DNA of 18,539 bases from Coriobacteriaceae bacterium (GCA_003563465.1 PWVH01000127.1:1-18539); one strand, 5' to 3'; positions 7,701 to 13,901 are shown, numbered from the stretch's first letter. Program-made: numbers and translations. The notes: generated from the sequence alone by a model not told the origin.

Positions 7701-8529
7701 CCACCGCGTCGAGCCAGGTCGAGTCGTCAACGCGATTGCGTACTCGGCTGATGAGGAGCTTGGCGCCGTACGAGCAACCCGACTGCCAATCCTGCAAACT
7801 GGGGTAGCGAAGGCCCTTGCCACCAACGAGGGCGCGATAGAACTCAAGCGCGTCAACGACACACCGCGAGGCACCGTCTACGAGATCCTTTCGACTTCAC
7901 CCGACTCCTTGCGAGGATTCACTACGTTTATCCCCCGAGGCATCCTCAACCAGGCAGTCGGCGGGCCCGGACCGCGGCTCAAGGCCACCGGACGTCTTCC
8001 CGAGCGTACGATCGGCCGAGCTGCAGGCGAGCAGGGCCGACTGCTCTCCGAGTACGACGGCACAGTCGGGGTGACCGAAGACGGCCGCCTGTTCGTCGAC
8101 GGCTCGATGCCGTTCGCAGAGTATCGACGACTCGTCTCACTTTGCGCGAACGAGAAGTGGCACGCTGCCGTCACAGATCTTTTTCGCACATCGAACTCTG
8201 TCGAGATAGGTATCACGGGTCGAGTCGATACGACTCCTGTGTCTGACCGTCCTGCGGGTGCGACACGGACCAGACCGGCGGACCGAGGTGGCCAAACAAG
8301 AATCGGCGTCGGGACACCGTTCCAGGGCAGGGTCAACAACGTAGTCGAGTTCGGGGTCTTCGTGACGCTGCCAGACGGGCGTTCCGGGCTCATCCACAAG
8401 TCCAATCTCAAGGGGGTTTCACCCGCCGATTTCGCCAAGAAGGGTGACCCGGTGACTGCGACGATCGAACGCATCGACGGCAAGGGCAGGCTGGTGCTGG
8501 TACCAGCAACGTCATCGCCACGCCAGTAG
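4708..8529 (+). CDS. DEAH-box (HrpA-like) helicase with N-terminal zinc ribbon and C-terminal S1 domain (1273 aa)
   Basis: I chose the ATG at 4708 (GAAGG about 8 nt upstream, 8-bp overlap with the previous stop). The open frame starts earlier but only reads over the upstream gene. Residues 9-40 contain two cysteine pairs (FCKDCG and CEHC), a zinc-ribbon-like module. The motor core follows: Walker A GPTGSGKST (125-133), DEAH at 231-234, SAT near 262-264, ATNIAETSLT (402-411) and QRWGRAGR (450-457). These are the hallmarks of DEAH/RHA helicases, which unwind RNA or remodel RNA-protein complexes using NTP. A region consistent with winged-helix/HA2 modules follows. About 600 residues after that are unassigned. 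Residues about 1202-1268 form an S1 RNA-binding OB fold (GTPFQGRVNNVVEFGVFVTL onward). E. coli HrpA has a similar helicase core but no such zinc ribbon. Last gene of the operon; a stem-loop follows. Confidence 0.88.
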   Translation: MADIRQRFCKDCGKELPYSDDLARSWRARGMSDPTRCEHCARIHARIQRTTAALGYCPTVPRHPQWPLVLASEGFGWTRHPDTSNTVESHEAAIERERHKFAISDLNIEQLYEALDRHQVVVVVGPTGSGKSTFVPYRLVAPPDGYAPDHFTRRGQVVVTSPRIAPTESTAHYVGKTLMGSGVGPRFEVNFRNSEAPSPTDLNRLVYATDGTIINWMRSGKLNGFSVLMIDEAHERSLNIDLILGLLKRQLPLVPHLRVIIASATIDANLFVDFFGGKEKVALLEFPGRTFGYTGPHYWPEDRSLGNGDQYMRTSARAAAELAVRLHLEARKGVREPGDVLVFSPTRRTIGWTIDELDELLGNEPILANIEVSPLHSQLPVLERERVLADRETDAPRRIVVATNIAETSLTVDGIRYVVDTGLQHRSLWDTEKARTLQQTGFHSQDGCRQRWGRAGRKMPGEVFTTYTESQYASFEEHTLPDIKQQPLESVVLNAKAVGVDDIAGFDWIEPPRIDEVARAEHALKALDALDEDSDITPRGLELAGYLMQPDYGSLLIEADRLCCLPEMAVVVTALSTGAHALFMQDSAWDGATRLLANRCREALALGCRDDVDLVVRVYRAWVTSPNAVEWAASHFVDHDLLLRIHTYAQNTVSQLAARKNQNEWRLPENTLLEKVRYVFARCMPSKLYARDEGASCYRPVADPESGDVGTAIAHIWDRSAAAWRSADGPSPPPAYIISGSQPVFVKSSRDGVDEYRIRFVIDVDPDRRNASEYDLRRYLTESPRDVRPLFDDPDALADVSLKWPLGSVVSVERENGSLRLLNVLQLPVGRKVITTAGGESSLSDAFDDTPPPTAEALPFETDATVTVWIDTSDDAQEASEAVGSTQHALEGPACRLADHVDIPSQSSFTARVVSFEANGTGVTPLVTPCDPLGGIGTVRQQLQEADDHLVAIRATVLDVYREGYRRTAKALLCAEHLSGAPVLIDALDMSLAPEAEIHRVEPGRVVNAIAYSADEELGAVRATRLPILQTGVAKALATNEGAIELKRVNDTPRGTVYEILSTSPDSLRGFTTFIPRGILNQAVGGPGPRLKATGRLPERTIGRAAGEQGRLLSEYDGTVGVTEDGRLFVDGSMPFAEYRRLVSLCANEKWHAAVTDLFRTSNSVEIGITGRVDTTPVSDRPAGATRTRPADRGGQTRIGVGTPFQGRVNNVVEFGVFVTLPDGRSGLIHKSNLKGVSPADFAKKGDPVTATIERIDGKGRLVLVPATSSPRQ

Positions 8530-8537
8530 TGGACGCT

Positions 8538-8566
8538 GCACCTTCGCGCGTCCTAGTGCAAGGTGC
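8538..8566 (+). terminator. Stem-loop after the helicase operon, possible intrinsic terminator
   Basis: GCACCTT (8538-8544) and AAGGTGC (8560-8566) form a perfect 7-bp stem around a 15-nt loop. It begins 8 bases after the helicase stop and is followed by a short TTTGTT run. The T-tract is weak and the loop is long, so termination is plausible rather than certain. Confidence 0.4.
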
Positions 8567-8718
8567 TTTGTTGCGGCCGTGGAAGCGATCTCGAAGTCCT
8601 GGATTGACCGTGACACCGAGCCGAGAGTCAGAGTCGCTGGAGTTGGAGTTGCTCCGTTTCCGTTGACACCTGGAAACTAGGACGCGACGGCCTGAAGCCG
8701 CCTCTGCTCCAGTCTCCT

Positions 8719-8807
8719 CTCGAACTCCGCCGCTGACACCGAGGCTACCCGACTCTCATCGGGCATCCCACGAGCGCAAGGTGACACCAATGATCCGCGG
8801 GTTCGAC
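8719..8807 (-). other. Degenerate attC-like site after the three-gene cassette
   Basis: Ends are CTCGAAC (8719-8725) and GTTCGAC (8801-8807). TCGAAC pairs with GTTCGA and CCGC with GCGG just inside. A central hairpin CCCGA-ctctca-TCGGG lies between, with CACC/GGTG pairing in the arms. The segment TGATCCGCGGGTTCGAC closely matches TGATCCCCGGGTTAGAC in the intact site at 12328-12428. It begins only 5 bases after the stop of the HEPN-like gene, as a cassette recombination site should. The core heptamers deviate from consensus (C at position 4 of GTTRRRY), so it may be inactive. Confidence 0.5.
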
Positions 8808-8812
8808 ACTGA

Positions 8813-9550
8813 CTACATCAATAGGTCCTCAGCAGTCACAACTCCACGATGTGTGAGGTAGACTCTCTCCTCCTTCAGGTGAACGAGTCCCTTCTTGTCA
8901 AGAGCCTGGAGGATTCCGCGAAACCGTGTGATGTGTCCGTACTTCACGGCTGTCTTCAGCGTTCCCAACTCCATAGGCCCCGGATAGCGGTGGTACAGAG
9001 CCACGACCACTCTCTCGGCCGCATCTAGTTCAGGCGCCACCACTACCGTCTCTCCCTCGAAGACCTCGACGGCCGGAGTGTGCGTAGCCGATAGCGAGTC
9101 GACAATGCTCTGAATGTCCTTCGCGCCAAGGCCCGCTTCGAGTCGGACGATTTCTGAGACTATCCATGCGCCGAGACGCAAAACGAGCTCAGAATCCATC
9201 TCGTTCACATCGACGACTGCAGAGAGGTGGGCTACGTCACGTTTGTTGCGAACATCCATAATGAGTACGGCAGCACTGGGGATGTGGATCCTAATCGAGT
9301 CATCAAGGGTCGTATCATTCAGGGCATGTGTGCATATCTTGCTCCGGTTCAGCTGCTTGTCTAGCGGCGTGAATCTACCGCGGCACCGCCATTCCACATA
9401 TCGCAACACTGCTTCCGCTAGTCGCGCTCCGTTGAGCTCTGACGGACCCCAGTCTCTGCGCGCGTACCGGCTGAGTAGCTCTGCGAGCTCACGCTCAATC
9501 GCGCTAGAAATGTCTGCCGGAATCCCTCCCAGTGCGGCCTTGAGCGTCAC
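8813..9550 (-). CDS. HEPN-like / winged-helix protein (245 aa), third gene of the cassette
   Basis: The GTG start at 9550 forms GTGA with the stop of the upstream gene, so translation is coupled. Around residues 98-138 is a conserved-looking block, DVRNKRDVAHLSAVVDVNEMD, then a helix GAWIVSEIVRLEAG. R101-N-x-x-x-x-x-H108 is an R(N)x5-6H arrangement as in HEPN RNases, and the downstream NEMD plus W...E..R pattern fits the same helical bundle. A linker with acidic residues leads to a C-terminal winged helix (about 190-242) with MELGTLKTAVKYGHITRF as the helix-turn-helix. HEPN domains are RNases common in abortive-infection and toxin systems; the C-terminal part would give DNA binding or autoregulation. 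An alternative is a non-catalytic HEPN-fold regulator. The attC-like site starts 5 bases after the stop. Confidence 0.6.
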   Translation of the reverse strand: MTLKAALGGIPADISSAIERELAELLSRYARRDWGPSELNGARLAEAVLRYVEWRCRGRFTPLDKQLNRSKICTHALNDTTLDDSIRIHIPSAAVLIMDVRNKRDVAHLSAVVDVNEMDSELVLRLGAWIVSEIVRLEAGLGAKDIQSIVDSLSATHTPAVEVFEGETVVVAPELDAAERVVVALYHRYPGPMELGTLKTAVKYGHITRFRGILQALDKKGLVHLKEERVYLTHRGVVTAEDLLM

Positions 9551-9945
9551 TCGATATCCCTTACCTCAGGGAGAAGCTCGTCAACGGCCACAGCCAGGCG
9601 ATGGGTCGACGCTCTGTACTTACCCCGGCCATCGTTCACGAGCAGTTGGTCCGACTTCAGCTCGGCCAGCTTCGCACGCACAGTGCCACCGGGCAGGCCG
9701 GTACATGCTTCGACTTCCTTCGGAGACAGCAGGTCATCTCCCGTTGTCCCGAGAAGGTGGGCAGCCTTCTGTCCGACCAGACAGACTAGTACTTTCTGCC
9801 TGGTCGCAAGTGAGGCATATGCTCTCGAGAAGATCAACCGACCACTGCGCCTGTCAATTGATGCGTACGGCTTCAGCGCTTCAGCGAGTCGAAAGAGATC
9901 CAGAGCGTCCGCGTCAACGAGCAGCTCCTCAAGCGGGTTCCCCAT
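9547..9945 (-). CDS. Winged-helix-type protein (132 aa), second gene of the cassette
   Basis: ATG start 6 bases after the stop of the upstream gene, with only a weak Shine-Dalgarno, so it may be reached by re-initiation. Residues about 40-66 form helices (RAYASLATRQKVLVCLVGQK). Residues about 72-123 look like a winged helix: LLSPKEVEACTGLPGGTVRA as the helix-turn-helix, then KSDQLLVNDGRGKYRAS as the wing. No catalytic motif is seen. The length and layout suggest a small DNA-binding or adaptor subunit acting with its two operon partners. The stop overlaps the start of the HEPN-like gene. The exact family is not recognised. Confidence 0.65.
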   Translation of the reverse strand: MGNPLEELLVDADALDLFRLAEALKPYASIDRRSGRLIFSRAYASLATRQKVLVCLVGQKAAHLLGTTGDDLLSPKEVEACTGLPGGTVRAKLAELKSDQLLVNDGRGKYRASTHRLAVAVDELLPEVRDIE

Positions 9946-9951
9946 GACTTG

Positions 9952-10524
9952 TCACGCTTCCCCAGTCAGTGCCCTGACCAGGTCCGCGGCGTGCTCCCAG
10001 CCCGCCCGAGTCATTTTGACCTTCCTATCACGACCGCTTCCTGAGATGCTGAACCATTTGTCCATGCCCTTGAGAGTAGAGCCAAAGTTGGCTTGATCAA
10101 ACTTGCCAAAATCCTTACAAATCTCTCGTATCTCAGCTGCCGAAGTCCAGCCGTCTGAGTCGATGCCTGCAGCCTGTCGACCGGCCGCGACAAGCACCGC
10201 CAGTTGTTTCGTGCCAGCCGCATCCCCATCAGCGAGACGACTGAACCCGACAACCACATCGAGTGTGCCGTCCGAAATATCGAAGACCTCTGCCACTACC
10301 TCAAGCGGCAGGGACAGTTTCTGTGCAGTAGCTTCAAGGCCGCCAGATGCGACTGAGCCAGCATCCTGCTTGGCGGGAATCCCAGCATATGGCGAAGCTG
10401 CCGGAGACGCAGAACCCATGAGCGAATCGAATGCCTTCTGAAAGGCAGTCGGTCGCAAATCCGCTGGTAAATCGGCCTGCTCGACTATCTCAGAGGCTTT
10501 CTTCAGAGCATCTTCAAGGTCCAT
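9952..10524 (-). CDS. Hypothetical protein with C-terminal winged-helix-like domain (190 aa), first gene of the cassette
   Basis: ATG at 10524 with GGAG about 5 nt upstream. The N-terminus (about 1-40) is helical (MDLEDALKKASEIVEQADLP). An Ala/Ser/Pro/Gly-rich linker follows (about 38-65), then a helical middle with PLEVVAEVFDISDGTLDVVV. The C-terminal part (about 123-187) has the helices SAAEIREICKDFGKF and ANFGSTLKGMDKWFSISGSG, followed by a basic strand RKVKMTRAGW, which looks like a winged helix. No enzyme motif is apparent. It is the promoter-proximal member of a three-gene unit whose junctions are 6 bases apart or overlapping, so the three products probably act together. The gene starts 68 bases downstream of the cassette junction core at 10592-10598. 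Confidence 0.65.
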   Translation of the reverse strand: MDLEDALKKASEIVEQADLPADLRPTAFQKAFDSLMGSASPAASPYAGIPAKQDAGSVASGGLEATAQKLSLPLEVVAEVFDISDGTLDVVVGFSRLADGDAAGTKQLAVLVAAGRQAAGIDSDGWTSAAEIREICKDFGKFDQANFGSTLKGMDKWFSISGSGRDRKVKMTRAGWEHAADLVRALTGEA

Positions 10525-10591
10525 ACGTACTCCAATCTATCAACTGCGTCGCCTTTGTGTTCCACTATTACCCGAGTTCAGCTCATCTATC

Positions 10592-10679
10592 ACCTAACAC
10601 GGGTCTGCATACGCTACGGGATATCGCTCTTGTGGCCATCATAACCTGCCAGGCCACTCTAGCACAAGCGTAGTTGTCT
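10592..10679 (-). other. Degenerate attC-like site upstream of the three-gene cassette
   Basis: On the minus strand it ends in GTTAGGT (complement of 10592-10598), a perfect GTTRRRY core. The opposite end, AGACAAC (10679-10673), is degenerate. Nested arms pair: TACGCT (10610-10615) with AGCGTA (10667-10672), and GTGGCC (10632-10637) with GGCCAC (10652-10657), giving the paired, bulged hairpin expected of attC. Its sequence differs from the three intact sites, suggesting a cassette from another source or decay. Confidence 0.45.
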
Positions 10680-10918
10680 GCACAAGTCAAGCATATTGCT
10701 GGCACTTACCCTACCATGGTTGATTGTGCCTGAGGTCCGCTTCTCGGTTCCAAGACACAATATGTAGTGTATTGGTCTCCAGCTGGAATGTCTACCAAGG
10801 CCAAATGGGACAAGGCACGCCCATTCGCACCATGTGAGAGGGATACCAACAATCCGGCGTGGTAAGCATCTGAGAGAAGGCGGGGGTGCCGATAGCGGGA
10901 CGGAACGGTGAAGCATGT
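10599..10918. other. Cassette-sized segment without a convincing gene
   Basis: This lies between the attC-like site at 10919-11018 and the junction core at 10592-10598, so it would be a cassette of about 330 bp including its own attC. The base composition is more AT-rich than the surroundings. A minus-strand ORF (ATG at 10915 to TAG at 10659) ends inside the attC arm as cassette genes do, but it lacks a ribosome binding site and its product looks non-coding. A plus-strand 25-codon ORF (10788-10865) also lacks good support. It may be a non-coding or promoter-bearing cassette. Confidence 0.35.
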
Positions 10919-11018
10919 GTCGAACGCTGTAGCGCGTAACCTGCAGCGCGGTCACGCACCCTTGCTGCCGAGGATACCCGTCTGGCGCCGCGCTGTCTGG
11001 TTCACGCGCGGGTTAGAT
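10919..11018 (-). other. attC site (cassette recombination site) A
   Basis: Reading the minus strand, it begins ATCTAAC (complement of 11012-11018), a perfect RYYYAAC, and ends GTTCGAC (complement of 10919-10925). Inner arms GCGCGT/ACGCGC and CAGCGCGG/CCGCGCTG are self-complementary. The first arm has an extra unpaired base after GCGCGT (GCGCGT-G-AACC against GCGCGT-AACC), a feature of true attC hairpins that also sets orientation. The left inverted repeat of the IS30-family element starts 6 bp beyond it. Confidence 0.75.
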
Positions 11019-11023
11019 CGCGC

Positions 11024-12123
11024 GAATTCAGAAACTAAGTGCACCACCCCACGGGTGTAGAGGTGAGGCGATCTGGGACACTCCAGGTTCCTCCACTCCA
11101 CCAAGAACAGGGGAACCGCACATGAAGTATCGCCAGATCACCTCAGGAGAAAGATACGCCATATCCGCGCTTCGGAAACGCGGCCTGTCCATGCGGCAGA
11201 TCGCAGACGAACTGGGACGTGCACACACGACGATCTCTCGCGAGATCCGCCGCAACTCGTGCAACGACGGCGGCTATCGCCCGTTCAAGGCCTCGCACCG
11301 CACCCGCGGGCGCCGCTCGCGCTCCAGACGCAACGCACGCATCACCGCAGAGCAGTGGTCCGTAGTCGACCGCTACCTTCGCATGGACTGGAGCCCCGAG
11401 CAGGTATCGGGCTTCCTGCGCGTCGAGGGGCTCATGCGCATAAGCCACGAGTCGATCTACATCCACGTCTGGCACGACAAGGCCCTCGGCGGTGATCTGT
11501 GGCGCCATCTTCGCCAGGCCACGAAGAAGTACCGTAAGCGCTATCGCAGCTACGACAGCAGAGGAAGGCTCGCAGGAAAGCGCCACATCTCGGAGCGGCC
11601 GCCGGAGGTCGAGGAGCGCGCAGAGCTCGGACACTGGGAGATCGACACGGTGATGGGTACGGACCGGGGCAGACACTCGGCCGTCACCATCGTGGAACGT
11701 GCGACCGGCTACGTGAGGATCGGCAAGCTCCAACGACACACCGCCGCATCGTGCGCCGATAGGTGCATCGAGCTCATCAGGCGCGACCTGCCGGCCTACT
11801 CGACGATCACCGCAGACAACGGCACGGAGTTCCACGACTACAAGACTATCGAGGTCGCGACCGGCGTCGAGTTCTACTTCGCCACCCCGCACCACTCCTG
11901 GGAGCGGGGCACCAACGAGAACACCAACGGGCTGATCCGCCAGTACCCGCCGAAGAAGACGAGCATGGCGCACGTCACGCAGACCGACTGCGACGCGATC
12001 GCCGCCAAACTCAACTCACGTCCACGGAAGCGGCTGGGCTTCAAGACACCGGAGGAGTGCTATGTCCAAGCCAGGTAGGCGCGAGCGCAAGCGGGCTAAG
12101 TGGTGCAGTTCAAACTTGAACTC
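11024..12123 (+). mobile_element. IS30-family insertion sequence, complete (about 1.1 kb)
   Basis: The transposase gene is flanked by imperfect 24-bp inverted repeats: 11024-11047 and the reverse complement of 12100-12123 match at 16 of 24 positions. Both contain TGCACCAC on the inner side and TTCA near the outer end. The length is typical of the family. I could not define a clear target duplication, and the exact outer ends may be off by a few bases. It sits between the 50-aa membrane-peptide gene and attC A, splitting that cassette, and lies opposite to the array's direction. Confidence 0.75.
11122..12078 (+). CDS. IS30-family transposase (318 aa)
   Basis: ATG start with AGGGG about 8 nt upstream. 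The N-terminal helix-turn-helix (RKRGLSMRQIADELGRAHTT, then ISREIRRN) binds the inverted repeats. The DDE catalytic core is intact: the first Asp in GHWEIDTVMG, the second in ITADNGTEF, and the Glu in the family signature HHSWERGTNENTNGLIRQY followed by PPK. The C-terminal LNSRPRKRLGFKTPEECY is also typical. The length is normal for IS30-family transposases, and no frameshift or stop is seen, so the element may be active. It cuts and joins the element's ends during transposition. The gene runs opposite to the cassette genes around it. Confidence 0.95.
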   Translation: MKYRQITSGERYAISALRKRGLSMRQIADELGRAHTTISREIRRNSCNDGGYRPFKASHRTRGRRSRSRRNARITAEQWSVVDRYLRMDWSPEQVSGFLRVEGLMRISHESIYIHVWHDKALGGDLWRHLRQATKKYRKRYRSYDSRGRLAGKRHISERPPEVEERAELGHWEIDTVMGTDRGRHSAVTIVERATGYVRIGKLQRHTAASCADRCIELIRRDLPAYSTITADNGTEFHDYKTIEVATGVEFYFATPHHSWERGTNENTNGLIRQYPPKKTSMAHVTQTDCDAIAAKLNSRPRKRLGFKTPEECYVQAR

Positions 12124-12148
12124 AGGTCGACGACACCCGGCAACCCAT

Positions 12149-12301
12149 CTATCTCAACGACGATCCGAGGTAGTAGGGCCAGATGACAAGTCCGAGAACA
12201 GCGGTCCAGAACGTCAGCTTCAGATAGCCTAGGGTGAACAGCCATCCGATGAACCAAATCACGCCCATGCCCGTGTCTACCTTCACGCGGTCGGTCGCCA
12301 T
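12149..12301 (-). CDS. Small membrane peptide (50 aa), cassette gene
   Basis: ATG at 12301 preceded by GGAGGAGG with about an 8-nt spacer, a strong ribosome binding site. A longer reading from 12364 would run through the attC arm, so the internal ATG is chosen. The product has a short charged N-terminus (MATDRVKVDTG) followed by a Trp/Phe/Leu-rich hydrophobic stretch, GVIWFIGWLFTLGYLKL then TFWTAVLGLVIWPYYLG, enough for one long or two short membrane helices. Its start is 27 bases from the junction core at 12328-12334, as in cassettes. The IS30-family element now separates its 3' end from its attC. It resembles small membrane toxins or membrane-anchored peptides in general form, but no family is recognised. 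Confidence 0.65.
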   Translation of the reverse strand: MATDRVKVDTGMGVIWFIGWLFTLGYLKLTFWTAVLGLVIWPYYLGSSLR

Positions 12302-12327
12302 CTGAGGCCCCCTCCTCCGGTCGTTCG

Positions 12328-12428
12328 GTCTAACGATGTGGCGCGTAACCTGCAACGCGGCCAACCGGCCTCTGCGGCCAAGGATACCCTCGCATGGCCG
12401 CGTTGTCTGGATGATCCCCGGGTTAGAC
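12328..12428 (-). other. attC site B
   Basis: Minus strand: begins GTCTAAC (complement of 12422-12428) and ends GTTAGAC (complement of 12328-12334), perfect matches to RYYYAAC and GTTRRRY. Long arms AACGCGGCC/GGCCGCGTT pair around a central loop. The TAA stop of the 442-aa nuclease gene lies inside the first core, a typical cassette feature. It is 101 bp long, the same as site C. Confidence 0.85.
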
Positions 12429-13751
12429 GCTCTCCATCAATGAACGCGTCATCTCAACGCGGTGACGCGCGAACTCATTGTATCCGGCGGCAACCGGCAT
12501 CCAGAAGTCATCCGAGACAACGCATGACGCGCTACTCACCAAGGCCTCGCGGAATGGATCCATCGGCGCATGCGCAGGGAGCGCTCGCCGCATGGCAACC
12601 AGCGCGTCCGTGTTGAGGTACCTGACAGGGATTCGCAGGTCTGCCTGCAGCGACAGGAGCTTTGCCTCCAGCGTTCGCGATGGATTCGCCGAGACTATCG
12701 CAACGAACTTGATGTCCTCTGGTCGGTCAAGCCGCGCCCGCACTCGCCCCACGTACTCTCGCAGTGCACGCTCGTCGTCAGTTGGCAGCGAGTAGTTCCT
12801 CGCAGATGACTTGGCTTCCAGGAGGAACGCAAACTCATTCCTGGCCGCCGGATGCCCGAAGCAGATCAGGTCAACACCGCGAGTTGCCCGCTCCGCAGGC
12901 ACGGTGACGAACCCGAACGACATCAACAGCAGCGCAATCTGTTGTTCGAACAGCGAGTCTGCGTCACGAACACTCCGAAGTCCTGCGAGCAAAGCTGGGT
13001 CACGTCGGGCCACCCGTGACAGGAAGTCCAAGTCGAGCAGGCCTCGCATACCGTCCTGGGCCTGCCGCCGAGGGAGCATGGCTTGACGGCTCTCCGTTTG
13101 TTCCATGAGTTGCGCAGATAGTGCAATAAGGCTCGACGCCCAATACGCCAGCTCGAGTGCCGCCTCATCGTCAACGCGTTCCCGAACCAAGAAGCTCGAT
13201 AGGGTGCGCGCAGCCGCACCGAGTCCGAGGAACTGAAAGCTCGCATGCTCGTGAATCTTCGCCGGGCTACCGCTTCCCAAGCTGCCAATCTCGTCACCAA
13301 GCATCACTACTTGCAGGCCCTGCCAGTAGTAGACGGAGAAAAGAGCGACAGTTGTCGACAGCCGTTCGCAGCTGGAATCCTTAGCGATGCATCCCTCGTG
13401 GTATTCCCTGAGCGAAGCACTCGTCGAAGACACCATATCGTAGGCATCACGGCGCTCCTGTGAGAATGGCTCGGTGTTGATGAGCAGGAAGGCAACTGTC
13501 GCGTGGACGGCTTGCGTAGACGCTGTCAGCAACACGGTCCGCCAATGTGGAGACCCTCCCGCAGCCACGAAATCGTCATAGTCCGTGACCGCGCGCAACC
13601 AGATGCGCGCGAAGGAGGTCAAGGTCGGCCCTATGCTGGGCACCTCGATGCCTCCGCTCTGCACTGACCGCACGACATCGAGCAAGTCGTCACGCGACTC
13701 GAACAGATCCAGGAGACCTAGTTCGGCCAGAGCGAGTGGCGTCGTAGTCAA
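12423..13751 (-). CDS. PD-(D/E)XK nuclease-domain protein (442 aa), cassette gene
   Basis: TTG start at 13751 with GGAGG about 5 nt upstream; the start is 44 bases inside the cassette. The first 250 residues are mainly helical, without recognised motifs, and include hydrophobic helices (AVHATVAFLLI, LSTTVALFSVYYW) that may be buried rather than membrane-spanning. The C-terminal part carries a restriction-endonuclease fold: SLFEQQIALLLMSFGF with Glu269, ATRGVDLICFG with Asp294, and FAFLLEAKSS with Glu312-x-Lys314. This is the core of PD-(D/E)XK nucleases and of Mrr/RecB-like effector domains. No methyltransferase partner is adjacent. It is likely a single-gene defence effector: a helical sensor region plus a nuclease. 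The TAA stop lies within attC site B. Confidence 0.7.
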   Translation of the reverse strand: MTTTPLALAELGLLDLFESRDDLLDVVRSVQSGGIEVPSIGPTLTSFARIWLRAVTDYDDFVAAGGSPHWRTVLLTASTQAVHATVAFLLINTEPFSQERRDAYDMVSSTSASLREYHEGCIAKDSSCERLSTTVALFSVYYWQGLQVVMLGDEIGSLGSGSPAKIHEHASFQFLGLGAAARTLSSFLVRERVDDEAALELAYWASSLIALSAQLMEQTESRQAMLPRRQAQDGMRGLLDLDFLSRVARRDPALLAGLRSVRDADSLFEQQIALLLMSFGFVTVPAERATRGVDLICFGHPAARNEFAFLLEAKSSARNYSLPTDDERALREYVGRVRARLDRPEDIKFVAIVSANPSRTLEAKLLSLQADLRIPVRYLNTDALVAMRRALPAHAPMDPFREALVSSASCVVSDDFWMPVAAGYNEFARHRVEMTRSLMESV

Positions 13752-13800
13752 GTCCCCCTCCGGTTCTAGTCGCTGGCCTGCCGTTCCGTCTCGATGATGC

Positions 13801-13901
13801 GTCTAACGTTGTAGCGCATGACCCGCGAGCCGCGGTTTGTGCGCCTTCATCCAAGACCAGCTTACCGCCGCGGCGAGTCGTGGTCGATGCGCGGGTTAGA
13901 C
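13801..13901 (-). other. attC site C
   Basis: Minus strand: GTCTAAC (complement of 13895-13901) to GTTAGAC (complement of 13801-13807), both perfect cores. Arms GCGCAT/ATGCGC and CCGCGG/CCGCGG pair. The first arm has one extra base after GCGCAT (GCGCAT-C-GACC against GCGCAT-GACC), the same position as in site A. The site starts 12 bases after the stop of the 367-aa gene. Confidence 0.85.

Noticed and set aside
8677..8766. Minus-strand 29-codon ORF with a protein-like sequence (MPDESRVASVSAAEFERRLE...)
   Set aside because: It lacks a good ribosome binding site and overlaps the attC-like hairpin. It could be the tail of a lost gene, but it cannot be supported as one.
8611..8788. Four copies of TGACACC (8611, 8664, 8734, 8782), like transposon-end repeats
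   Set aside because: The spacing is uneven (53, 70 and 48 bp), the flanks are unrelated, and two copies fall inside the attC-like site. Too short to call an IS remnant.
10788..10865. Plus-strand 25-codon ORF (MSTKAKWDKARPFAPCERDT...)
   Set aside because: The sequence is plausible, but it has no ribosome binding site, is very short and has no supporting context.
10659..10955. Minus-strand ORF of 98 codons in the 10.6-10.95 kb segment
   Set aside because: It starts within attC site A, has no Shine-Dalgarno for any internal start, and its composition does not look like a folded protein. Its similar N-terminus to the ORF at 12364 only reflects the shared attC arm.
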